This document shows positions 18,993-26,934 of a stretch of DNA of 64,000 bases, one piece after another. Position 1 is the first letter of the stretch. The number at the start of each line of letters is the position of its first letter. A model generated the notes under the pieces. The model saw only the letters and a list, made by a program, of their open reading frames with translations, ran no database searches and had not been told where the DNA came from. Both the position numbers and the translations under genes were made by a program. Origin of the DNA: Salinicola halophilus (GTDB taxonomy: Bacteria > Pseudomonadota > Gammaproteobacteria > Pseudomonadales > Halomonadaceae); contig NZ_PZJV01000002.1 in NCBI RefSeq assembly GCF_003206155.1, forward strand, positions 496,001 to 560,000, written 5' to 3'.

Positions 18993-19351
18993 CAGCTACG
19001 CCCCAGCAGCAGTCCCAGAACCACGCCAGCCGCAGCACCGATGCCGATGCTGGTCCACGGGTTGTCGTGCACGTAGCGATCGGTAGCGTCCATCTGGTCA
19101 CGAGCGCCCGAGTAGATCGCCTCGCCACGCGCTTCGAGACGCGCACGCGTGTCCTGGAGGCGCTGCTGGGCACGGTCGCGAAGTTCGGTGATATTGCCGC
19201 GGGAATCGTCGGCAGTGGCATGAATCAGCTCTTCCACCGTGTGAGAGAGATTGCGCAGATCTTCCTTCAGCTGCGCGGTGGAGGCTTCGCGCTCGCGCTC
19301 GCCACTCTGGCCGTATTCGGAAGTGTTATCGCCGACGGGTTGCATGGTCAT
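18992..19351 (-). CDS. yqjD: YqjD family ribosome-associated inner-membrane protein
   Basis: A 119-residue DUF883 protein: a long amphipathic N-terminal helix (LKEDLRNLSHTVEELIHATADDSRGNITELRDRAQQRLQ) followed by the C-terminal anchor (NPWTSIGIGAAAGVVLGLLLGRS). In E. coli YqjD tethers ribosomes to the inner membrane in stationary phase. The ATG at 19351 has AGAGGA upstream; the 20 codons before it look like non-coding extension. First gene of yqjDEK. This genome has at least two DUF883 loci (the other is at 11591-12242). Confidence 0.88.
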   Translation of the reverse strand: MTMQPVGDNTSEYGQSGEREREASTAQLKEDLRNLSHTVEELIHATADDSRGNITELRDRAQQRLQDTRARLEARGEAIYSGARDQMDATDRYVHDNPWTSIGIGAAAGVVLGLLLGRS

Positions 19352-19505
19352 GGTTGTCGTCCTCTGACAGTCGATTGGCTTGATACCAATGGGCGTGATG
19401 CCGATTGGCATGGTGGCACTTTATTGGGTTCGGCACGAAATTGGGTTCGGCACGAATGCGGTTCGTCGCTAGCGCGTTTCAGCATAGTCAGGCGGTGAGA
19501 GTGCA

Positions 19506-20432
19506 TCAACGCGTCCCGGGGATACCGGCCAGAAAGGTGTTGATACTGAAGCCCACGCCGACACGCTGAACGTCGTTATTGTAGTCGATCAGGCTTTCGC
19601 CGTAGCCGCGGTAGTACTGTACATAACCGCGTACCTTGCCGAACAGTGGAAAGGAGTAATCGATCTGGCTGCCGTAGCGGCCCTTGCCCGGGTTGCCTCG
19701 CATCATCACTGATACCTCGTGTTCGCCGAGCGCCCGCACCACGGTCACGTCGCCGTAGCCGATGTAATTTTCCAGGTCCGGGTTGTCGTCGTCCTCGTCG
19801 TTTTCGGGGATGCGCCAGTGCGGCATCACGCTCACGGCCCACTCGCCACGCTGGAAGATGGATTCCGCGTAGAGCCGGTTCCAGCTTCGCGATAAAGGAT
19901 CGGAGCGACCGTTGGATTGATGCGCGAACCCGACACGGTTGATCGTGTTGGTCCAGCCGAAGAGCGTGGTGCTGTTATCGAAGCTGAGAAACCCTTCGGG
20001 CTCGTAGTTGGTTTCGCGAAACGGCGACGAGGCCGCGGAGTTGTAGGCTTGCCACCAGCTGCGCTGGGTATAGGCGAAGAAAAGATCGCCGTTGTCCTCG
20101 AAGATGTCGTCGAGCAGCTTGACCTTGAAACTCAGCTGAAACTTCATCTCCGTTTTGTCGACGTCGCCGTCCGACGATATTTCCTCGAAATCGGAGTAGT
20201 CCGGATTGGTGTTGTAGGTCCACGGCATGAGGTAGTTGCGCCGATAGGCCGTGATCGCCAGCGGGTTTTCCGCCGTCTCCGCCTCGAGCGTGCGCCGGTT
20301 CTCGGCCTGCTCGTTGGCCTGCTCGACCGGATCGGCGCTCGGCGGGGTCGATGTCTGGGCGTCGGCCGTCGGCGCCATGAGCACCCCGAGAAGAACGATG
20401 CCGGGAACTTGCAGAGAACGACGGGGGGTCAT
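19506..20432 (-). CDS. pldA: Outer-membrane phospholipase A (OMPLA)
   Basis: Calcium-dependent outer-membrane beta-barrel that hydrolyses phospholipids misplaced in the outer leaflet. The 308-residue protein has a signal peptide ending around ADAQ (residue 25). The catalytic motif INRVGFAHQSNGRSDPLSRSWNRLY is clearly present, with the His and Ser of HQSNG and the following Asn, as in E. coli PldA. Alternating aromatic beta-strand pattern runs to the C-terminus. The start is placed at MTPRRSLQVPG behind AGGA. Together with mlaA and lapAB elsewhere in the window it belongs to lipid-asymmetry maintenance. Confidence 0.92.
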   Translation of the reverse strand: MTPRRSLQVPGIVLLGVLMAPTADAQTSTPPSADPVEQANEQAENRRTLEAETAENPLAITAYRRNYLMPWTYNTNPDYSDFEEISSDGDVDKTEMKFQLSFKVKLLDDIFEDNGDLFFAYTQRSWWQAYNSAASSPFRETNYEPEGFLSFDNSTTLFGWTNTINRVGFAHQSNGRSDPLSRSWNRLYAESIFQRGEWAVSVMPHWRIPENDEDDDNPDLENYIGYGDVTVVRALGEHEVSVMMRGNPGKGRYGSQIDYSFPLFGKVRGYVQYYRGYGESLIDYNNDVQRVGVGFSINTFLAGIPGTR

Positions 20433-20746
20433 GGGCGATCCTATCTGATCATCGAGTAGTGGTGTCTTCGGTCGCCGGCTCGACGCGCGCTGACGACGAG
20501 GCGACCGGTAAAGCCGGGTTCGATCACGATTTCTAACACGTCGACGGGCGAAAGCAACTCTCGAGGCAGGGACAGACACGCATACCGCATGTGCGGATAC
20601 GCGCCCGTGCGCAAGTCGATCCTCGAGACCGCGAGGATGGCTGCCGATACGTCTCGGCATCTCGCGATCCCGGCGCTACACTCCGCCACCAGAACGCGGT
20701 GCCGATGGCAGCCGGCAACGACGTATTCAACGGCGAGGGAGTCGAC

Positions 20747-23700
20747 ATGGCGGATCATTGGGTAGCGAGACCCGCGGGGATGAGTGCCATTAGGTCTCGC
20801 GCATGCCCGCGTACCGAGTCTTGCCGGAGCCGGACCAGGCGAAGCCGGAGCCAGTGGCTGACGGCGAAGCGTATCACGTTCGCTCTGGCGGCATTGTGCA
20901 TACTCTTTGCATGCGTGGGGGCGTACGCCCAGTCTCCGAGCGAGCTGCCGTCGCGGCAGGCTCTCGAGAGCGAACAGAGTCGACTCGCCGATATCGAGTC
21001 ACCCAGCGAGCCGCAGCAGGCCGACAAGCGGGCGGTCGACGCCGCCCTCGAGACGCTCGATCAGCTCGAGGCGGCGCGCGATGAGTTGGAGACGCTGGAG
21101 AAGAACGCGCGACAGGCACCCGAACAGGTGCGCGATTTGAAGCGCCAGCTCGCCGAGCTCGACGACAGCTCGGCGCCGACCGCCGATGCGCTCGACGAGC
21201 TGTCCGCGGAGACGCTGGGTAACCGCACTCGCGAGGCCCTCGATCGGCTCGAGTCCCTGCAGAACCAGCTGGCGTCGGTCAAGGCCCGGTTGATCAGTGC
21301 CGAAACGCTGCCCGAGCGCGCTCAGGCGCAGATGGCGCAAGCCATGAATCAGGCAGAAGCGGCGCGTTCCGAGCTGCAGACACCCAGCGACGACGAGGAA
21401 ACCGGCGCCTTCGAGCCCGAGCAGGCCCGCTATCGGCTGGCGCTGGCGCTGGCCGAGCTCCAGGCCGAGTATCACCGGCGCGAGCTTGGCAACAATACCC
21501 AGATGCGCGAGCTCGATGCAGCAAGGCGCGATCTGCTCGAGCGGCGTGTCACGCTCGAACAGGCGCGCCTGGAAGCGCTTCAGGCTGCACTCGACCGCGC
21601 CCGGCGAAGACAGTCCGAGCAGGCGGTGGCCGACGTCAGTGCGGAGGACGCCGAGGCGATCGCCAACCACCCGGTGCTGAGCGACATTCAGCGTACCAAC
21701 CGCGAACTCAGCGAGCGGCTGCTGTCAGTGACCGATCGCACCAATGCGCTGATTCGCGAAGCGATCAATGCGCGCTCGCGTCTGGATCGCGTGCGCCAAG
21801 TGAAACGCACGCTGAGTCAGCAGATCGATGCCGTGCGCGGCAGCCCCCTGCTGTCACGCATTCTCAACGAACAGCGACGGGCGCTGCCGCAGATCGAGAC
21901 GCTCGGCGGGCTCCAGGAGGAGATCGCCGAGACCCGTCTGAGTCAGTTCGATCTCGTGGAGCAGCGCGAATCCCTGCGTGAGCCGCAGGTACTCGCCGAG
22001 AAGAGCCTCGAGGAGGCCGACATCGACGTGACACCGTCGATGGAGCGCGCCCTCACCGAGCTGTTTCGAGCGAGAGGCGACATTCTCGAGCAGCTCGATC
22101 GCGAGTACGGCAACCTGCTGACGGTGGCGATCGATCTCCAGCTCAATCAGGAGCAGCTCGCCGACATCACCGGCACCCTGCGGGCAGCGATCGAAGAGCA
22201 GCTCTTCTGGGTCGCCAGCGGGCGGCCGCTGACGCTCGGCTGGTGGCGCGACGTGCCGGGCAATCTCGCGCTTCAGGTGAGCCAGGGCGAGTGGCAGGGC
22301 GCCGTCGCGAGCCTGTGGGAACTGCCGGGCCTGCGCGCGCTGGCGGTGACCCCGCTGGTACTGCTGGCGGCGGTGCTACTGCTTCTGCGTCGACGCATCA
22401 AGGCGCGCCTGCTCACGCTCCACGAGCAGATCGGGCGGCTCAAGCGCGACACGCAGATGCACACGCCGCGTGCGATTCTCCTCAACTTGCTGCTGGCGGC
22501 GCACGGTCCGCTGCTGCTGGCGGCGCTGGGCGGGCTGCTGCGCTTCGGCAGCGATGCCTTCGCCATGCGGCTCGGCGGGGCGATACTGCAGCTCGCGCTC
22601 GCCTGGGGCGTGCTCGGCTGGGCACGACGACTGCTGGTGTCCGACGGTGTCGCCACGCGCCATTTTCACTGGTCGAGCGGCTATGTTGGGCAGCTGCGAC
22701 GGCTGCTCTTCTGGCTCGGGATGACCCTGATTCCGATCATTCTGGTCAGTGGGACTTCGCCGGGCAGTCAGGCGGAACTCTCCAGCCGACCGCTGTCGCT
22801 GCTGGTCCTGCTGTGCGGCCTGCTGTCGATGAGCTGGGTTCTGGTCAGGCTGATCCTCGCCCACGTGCCGTATTTCGGGTTGAAGCTCTTTCGCCTGCTG
22901 CTGGGGCTGGGCCTGGCGCTGGTGCCGCTGATTCTCGCCGGGCTCGTCGCGCTCGGCTACGAGTACGCGACGCTCAAGCTGATCGGGCGTTTCGTCACCT
23001 CGGTCTATGTCTTCGGGCTATGGATTCTCGTCGAGGCGACGGTGGTGCGCGGTCTGGCCGTCGCCCAGCGGCGGCTCGCCTATCGTCGGGCCGTTGCGCG
23101 GCGTCGGGCGCAGATCCAGGAGGGCGCCGAGGGCGGCCTCGAGGTGATCGAGGAGCCGCCGCTGGACATGGAGCAGATCAACCAGCAGTCGCTGCGACTC
23201 TCCAAGCTGATCTTGTTCATTGCCTTCACGGTCGTTTTCTATTTGATCTGGTCGGATTTGCTCGAGGTCTTTACCTATCTCGACGGTGTCACCGTCTGGC
23301 ACATCCATCACGGTCAGGGTGAGGCGCTGACGCTGGACCCGGTCACCGTTGCCGACGTGCTGGTAGCAATGATCACGGTGGCGCTGACGATGATGATGGC
23401 GCGCAATCTGCCCGGGCTGCTCGAGGTGATGGTGCTGTCGCGGCTGTCGCTCAAGCAGGGCAGCGCCTATGCCATCTCCTCGCTGCTCTCCTACACCATC
23501 GTCGGTACCGGGGTGGTGGCATCACTGGGGACGCTCGGCGTCTCCTGGGACAAGCTGCAGTGGCTCGTCGCCGCGCTCGGTGTCGGACTGGGCTTTGGCC
23601 TCCAGGAGATATTCGCCAACTTCATCTCGGGTCTGATCATACTGTTCGAGCGACCCATGCGAATCGGCGACACCATCACGCTCGGCCAGCTCCACGGCTC

Positions 23701-24286
23701 GGTGAGCCGGATTCGTATCCGCGCGACCACCGTGACGGACTTCGATCGCAAGGAGATCATCATCCCCAACAAGACGTTCGTTACCGACCAGCTCATCAAC
23801 TGGTCGCTCTCGGACAACGTCACCCGGGTGGTGCTCACCTACGGTGTCGCTCACGGTTCGAATCTCGACGAGGTCCATCGGCTGTTGCGTCAGGTCGCCG
23901 ACGACAACCGCCGGGTGCTGCGCGACCCCGAACCGCAGGTGTTCTGTATCAGCTACGGGCCGACGGCGTTCAACTTCGAACTGCGCATCTTCGTCAACGA
24001 TCTGCTCGATCGGCTCTACGCCAGTGACGAGATCAACCGCCGACTGGATCAGCTCTTCAAGGAGCACGGGATTCGCGTGGCGTTCAACCAGATGGATGTC
24101 TGGCTGCACAACGATGAAGGGCAGTCGGCCTGGGTGCAGCGTCAGACCGGCGGCCGAGAGCTGGGGGCGACCGATAACCCGCCGTCGCGCTCACCGGGGC
24201 CGAGAACCGCGCGCAGTGGCGACGACGGCAACCTGGATGCCCCGACGGGCGGCGAAGGCGATGGCGGTGGAGACGGGGGGCGCTGA
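20747..24286 (+). CDS. mscK: MscK/KefA-type large mechanosensitive channel
   Basis: A 1179-residue inner-membrane channel that opens under membrane tension to release solutes during hypo-osmotic shock. It has a hydrophobic export segment at about residues 42-60 (ITFALAALCILFACVGAYAQ), a long periplasmic coiled-coil domain (about 62-500), some eight extra transmembrane helices, and a C-terminal MscS module with the pore helix GVGLGFGLQEIFANFISGLIILFERP and the beta domain GDTITLGQLHGSVSRIRIRATTV. The length fits MscK (1120) or YjeP (1107). The C-terminal 40 residues are low-complexity. The ATG at 20747 has GCGAGGGAG upstream; a start at Met 12 of this version is also possible. The Arg-rich first 40 residues before the signal are unusual. 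Confidence 0.85.
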   Translation: MADHWVARPAGMSAIRSRACPRTESCRSRTRRSRSQWLTAKRITFALAALCILFACVGAYAQSPSELPSRQALESEQSRLADIESPSEPQQADKRAVDAALETLDQLEAARDELETLEKNARQAPEQVRDLKRQLAELDDSSAPTADALDELSAETLGNRTREALDRLESLQNQLASVKARLISAETLPERAQAQMAQAMNQAEAARSELQTPSDDEETGAFEPEQARYRLALALAELQAEYHRRELGNNTQMRELDAARRDLLERRVTLEQARLEALQAALDRARRRQSEQAVADVSAEDAEAIANHPVLSDIQRTNRELSERLLSVTDRTNALIREAINARSRLDRVRQVKRTLSQQIDAVRGSPLLSRILNEQRRALPQIETLGGLQEEIAETRLSQFDLVEQRESLREPQVLAEKSLEEADIDVTPSMERALTELFRARGDILEQLDREYGNLLTVAIDLQLNQEQLADITGTLRAAIEEQLFWVASGRPLTLGWWRDVPGNLALQVSQGEWQGAVASLWELPGLRALAVTPLVLLAAVLLLLRRRIKARLLTLHEQIGRLKRDTQMHTPRAILLNLLLAAHGPLLLAALGGLLRFGSDAFAMRLGGAILQLALAWGVLGWARRLLVSDGVATRHFHWSSGYVGQLRRLLFWLGMTLIPIILVSGTSPGSQAELSSRPLSLLVLLCGLLSMSWVLVRLILAHVPYFGLKLFRLLLGLGLALVPLILAGLVALGYEYATLKLIGRFVTSVYVFGLWILVEATVVRGLAVAQRRLAYRRAVARRRAQIQEGAEGGLEVIEEPPLDMEQINQQSLRLSKLILFIAFTVVFYLIWSDLLEVFTYLDGVTVWHIHHGQGEALTLDPVTVADVLVAMITVALTMMMARNLPGLLEVMVLSRLSLKQGSAYAISSLLSYTIVGTGVVASLGTLGVSWDKLQWLVAALGVGLGFGLQEIFANFISGLIILFERPMRIGDTITLGQLHGSVSRIRIRATTVTDFDRKEIIIPNKTFVTDQLINWSLSDNVTRVVLTYGVAHGSNLDEVHRLLRQVADDNRRVLRDPEPQVFCISYGPTAFNFELRIFVNDLLDRLYASDEINRRLDQLFKEHGIRVAFNQMDVWLHNDEGQSAWVQRQTGGRELGATDNPPSRSPGPRTARSGDDGNLDAPTGGEGDGGGDGGR

Positions 24287-24454
24287 AGCGGCGACCCACC
24301 CTCGGTCGAACGAGGCCGTATCGTCCCGCTCGAATCGTCTGGCTGGATGATGCCAACGAGCATGGCGTTTTCCGGAATCGGCACTATATTTTCATACAGT
24401 GCCTGTCGGCGAGGTACCCCTTAGCCGCCCCGCGCGATGATCCAAGGAGATGAC

Positions 24455-24733
24455 ATGAGCGACAGCAGAGACGATAACGCCCAGCAGCCGGTTGACGATC
24501 AGCAGCCGATTGACGATCAGCAGTCGGCTGACGATCAGCAGCCCAGCAACGTCGAGAAAGATCCGCAGGAGTGGGTCACCGGTGAGCAGAGCATGACCGG
24601 CGCGCAGCACTCCTACCTCAAGACACTCTGCGAAGAGGCGGGCGTGGCGTTCGACGAGAACCTCACCAAGGCCCAGGCCTCGCAGCAGATCGACGAGCTC
24701 CAGCACAAGACCGGGCGCGGCGAAGATCACTGA
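24455..24733 (+). CDS. DUF3072 domain protein with repeated N-terminus
   Basis: A 92-residue acidic protein. The C-terminal half (QEWVTGEQSMTGAQHSYLKTLCEEAGVAFDENLTKAQASQQIDELQ) matches the DUF3072 family, whose function is unknown; the GAQ.SYLKTLCEEAG...LTKAQAS pattern suggests a small helical DNA- or protein-binding fold. The N-terminal part holds three copies of a six-residue unit (QQPxDD). The ATG at 24455 follows CAAGGAGA. It is followed by a strong terminator and stands alone as a single-gene unit. Confidence 0.75.
   Translation: MSDSRDDNAQQPVDDQQPIDDQQSADDQQPSNVEKDPQEWVTGEQSMTGAQHSYLKTLCEEAGVAFDENLTKAQASQQIDELQHKTGRGEDH
24482..24535 (+). repeat. Three tandem 18-bp repeats inside the DUF3072 gene
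   Basis: Units at 24482-24499, 24500-24517 and 24518-24535 share CAGCAG.CGG.TGACGAT with two or three substitutions each; a partial fourth begins at 24536. They encode QQPVDD, QQPIDD and QQSADD, so unit number can vary without a frameshift. Confidence 0.95.
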
Positions 24734-24778
24734 TCCGCAATCGATCGACCGAATCCAGGCACCGGCCGGTGCCAATGA

Positions 24779-24803
24779 CCCACCGCTCCCGGTGGGTTTT
24801 TTT
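24779..24803 (+). terminator. Rho-independent terminator after the DUF3072 gene
   Basis: CCCACCG-CTCC-CGGTGGG stem-loop immediately followed by seven T. Classic intrinsic terminator, 46 bp after the stop. Confidence 0.94.
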
Positions 24804-24850
24804 ATGGGGAGATTTCGCCGAATGGTGGGTCCATCGGGGCGGAGAAGTTT

Positions 24851-25606
24851 TCAGCGCTTGACGGCGTGCAGCAAAAACTCGCGATTGCCGTCGCCGCCCT
24901 GAATCGGACTCTCGCGCCAGTCATCGATCGCGAGCCCGAGGGATTCGCAGGCGCTCTCGAGCGTCTGGCGTACCTGGGTATAGAGTGCGGCGTCGCGAAC
25001 GATGCCGCGATCGTCCACTCGTCCCGGGCCGACCTCGAACTGCGGCTTCACCAGCGAAAACAGCTCGCCGCCGCTCCCGAGTAGCTCACCGATGGCCGGC
25101 AGGATCAGCGTCTGGGAGATGAACGAGACATCCATCACCACCGCATCGACGCCCTTCGGTGTCAGTTCGGCAATCCGTGTGAGCGGCAGATTACGGGCAT
25201 TGGTGCCCTCTAGGCAGTGCACCCGTGGATCGTCGCGAAGCGTGGTGTCCAACTGGCCGTGCCCCACCTCGATACCGATCACGCGATCGGCGCCCCAGCG
25301 CAGCGCACAGTCGGTGAAACCGCCGGTGGACTGGCCGATATCCAGCACGATGAGCCCGTCGAGGCGTCGCCGAGTGGCGTTGAGTAGCGCCTCGAGCTTG
25401 AGTCCGGCGCGAGAGACGTAGCGCTCTTCCGGCGCCTCGGCGATCGAGAGTTCGATACTCTCCGGCAGTTTCTCCCCCGGTTTGGTGGCTACGCGCCAGG
25501 CGTCGTCTTCATGGGTGCGCAGGCTCACGAAGCCGTCGCGAATCAGACGCTGGGCCCGCGTACGGGAGCGCACGTGAGCGGTCACCAGTTGATCGAGGCG
25601 TTTCAC
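24851..25606 (-). CDS. tlyA: TlyA family rRNA 2'-O-methyltransferase
   Basis: A 251-residue protein with an N-terminal S4 RNA-binding domain (MKRLDQLVTAHVRSRTRAQRLIRDGFV, about residues 1-60) and a C-terminal FtsJ-like SAM methyltransferase (LDIGQSTGGFTDCALRWGADRVIGIEVGHGQL at about 93-125; VDAVVMDVSFISQTLILP; SLVKPQFEVGPG). In mycobacteria TlyA methylates C1409 of 16S and C1920 of 23S rRNA. The start is GTG, overlapping the stop of the upstream solute-binding protein by four bases (GTGA), so it is likely translated from the tctDE transcript, an unexpected operon partner. Confidence 0.9.
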   Translation of the reverse strand: MKRLDQLVTAHVRSRTRAQRLIRDGFVSLRTHEDDAWRVATKPGEKLPESIELSIAEAPEERYVSRAGLKLEALLNATRRRLDGLIVLDIGQSTGGFTDCALRWGADRVIGIEVGHGQLDTTLRDDPRVHCLEGTNARNLPLTRIAELTPKGVDAVVMDVSFISQTLILPAIGELLGSGGELFSLVKPQFEVGPGRVDDRGIVRDAALYTQVRQTLESACESLGLAIDDWRESPIQGGDGNREFLLHAVKR

Positions 25607-26934
25607 GGGGAAGCGGGCTCCTGAGTCGGGTCGAATAACGAAAGTGGGCCTTCACTGGGGTGGCCTTCGCGCGGAAGGCTCTCGATCGAAGGGCTTGCGA
25701 TCAAAGGGCTTTCGATCGAAGCGGGTTCGAGGGCGGGCAGGTTGTTCGCCGGGCCGGCGTTCGAGGCCGTGTCCGGCGAGAGGCGCGATCCACCGGCGCG
25801 ACCCTCGAACGCTTGCTGCCACTGCGCCAGCAGCGCCTGACGCTTGAGTGTATCCAGCGTCGCCAGCAGCCCCGGGCCGATGCGGACCGGCCGAATCGCC
25901 TCGCCCACGGCATCGCGCAGGGCGCTCGCGGTCCCCGTGCCGGTGACGCCGGGATGGACCGCCCCCAGCGAGGTCTGCGTCGCCAGCAGCCGCTGGGCGG
26001 GCTCGCCGAGCAGGTAGTCGACGAAACGCTCTGCAGTATCCGGATGCGGTGCGTCACGCAACATCATCACCAGTCGCTGTAGCGCCAGGGCGTAGTCTTG
26101 CGGCACCACCATCTCGAGCTCCGGGTGATTCGCTACGTAAGTCTGGGCGTAGGAACCGATCAGGTTGTAGCCGATCCAGTACCGTCCCTCGCTCAGCCCC
26201 TCGAGCATGGCGGAGGTGGTCGCCTCGAGTGCGGCCTCGCTGCGCCCGAGTGCCTGAACGAGATCCCAGTAGCGTGCCGAGATGCGGGCGTCCTCGATCG
26301 CGTAGGTGTAGCCGGCTCCGCTGAGTCGTGGATCGTAGGTCACCACGCGACCGCGAAGCTGGTCGGGGGCCGCTTGCAGACGCTGAAGCAGCTCGACATG
26401 GCTTCGCGGTGGCGCCATCCGCGCAGCGAGATCGCGGCGATAGACCATCACGATGGGTTCGAAGGTCACGCCGAAGAGCTCCTGACGCCAGCGCGCCCAC
26501 GTCGGCCACGCGTTGGCCGAGGTCGTCTCCAGCGGCGTCGAGAGGCCGGCGTTGGCGAGCTGGAACTGCCACGGCATCGCCGGCGACATCAGCACGTCGG
26601 CCTGGGGGACGGCTCGCTGCTGTAGTACGCGAGCGTGGAGGTCGATGGTCTGCAGGTTGCGGTAGACGATATCGATGTCCGGATTACGGCGGTGAAAATC
26701 CACCAGCAGGGGGTGCATCTGAGGCAGATCCAGCACGCCGTAGATCACCAGCGGCCGAGCATCGGCGACGGCGCTCTCCAGGCGCAGGGTTTCGGCCCGG
26801 GCGGTACCCAGCCAGAGCAGCGACGCGGCCAGGAGTCCGGCGTGTCGCCAGAGGCGCGGCCGATACGTTGACCGTGCTCCGTAAGATGACAGTGGCCGAC
26901 GTCTCAATCGTCGGCAAAGGCGAGAACGACGCAT
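25603..26934 (-). CDS. Periplasmic solute-binding protein, no cognate permease
   Basis: A 443-residue type 2 periplasmic binding protein. An Arg-rich leader, then a signal segment (HAGLLAASLLWLGTARA, about residues 30-47), then LVIYGVLDLPQMHPLLVDFHRRNPDIDIVYRN. This and YDPRLSGAGYTYAIEDA and GYNLIGSYAQTYVANHPEL resemble the Fe(III)/spermidine-type (AfuA-like) family. The C-terminal 60 residues are low-complexity with pentapeptide repeats and no relatives I can recall. The start at 26934 overlaps the end of tctE by 31 bp. No ABC permease or ATPase gene is nearby; the context (tctD-tctE upstream, tctCBA divergent) suggests ligand sensing for the kinase. That is an inference. Confidence 0.8.
   Translation of the reverse strand: MRRSRLCRRLRRRPLSSYGARSTYRPRLWRHAGLLAASLLWLGTARAETLRLESAVADARPLVIYGVLDLPQMHPLLVDFHRRNPDIDIVYRNLQTIDLHARVLQQRAVPQADVLMSPAMPWQFQLANAGLSTPLETTSANAWPTWARWRQELFGVTFEPIVMVYRRDLAARMAPPRSHVELLQRLQAAPDQLRGRVVTYDPRLSGAGYTYAIEDARISARYWDLVQALGRSEAALEATTSAMLEGLSEGRYWIGYNLIGSYAQTYVANHPELEMVVPQDYALALQRLVMMLRDAPHPDTAERFVDYLLGEPAQRLLATQTSLGAVHPGVTGTGTASALRDAVGEAIRPVRIGPGLLATLDTLKRQALLAQWQQAFEGRAGGSRLSPDTASNAGPANNLPALEPASIESPLIASPSIESLPREGHPSEGPLSLFDPTQEPASP
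25683..25727 (-). repeat. Three tandem 15-bp repeats in the solute-binding protein tail
   Basis: Units at 25683-25697, 25698-25712 and 25713-25727 share CGATC.AAG.G.TT with a few changes. On the coding strand they give a five-residue repeat (ASIES, PLIAS, PSIES), continuing loosely as LPREG and HPSEG. Confidence 0.85.
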
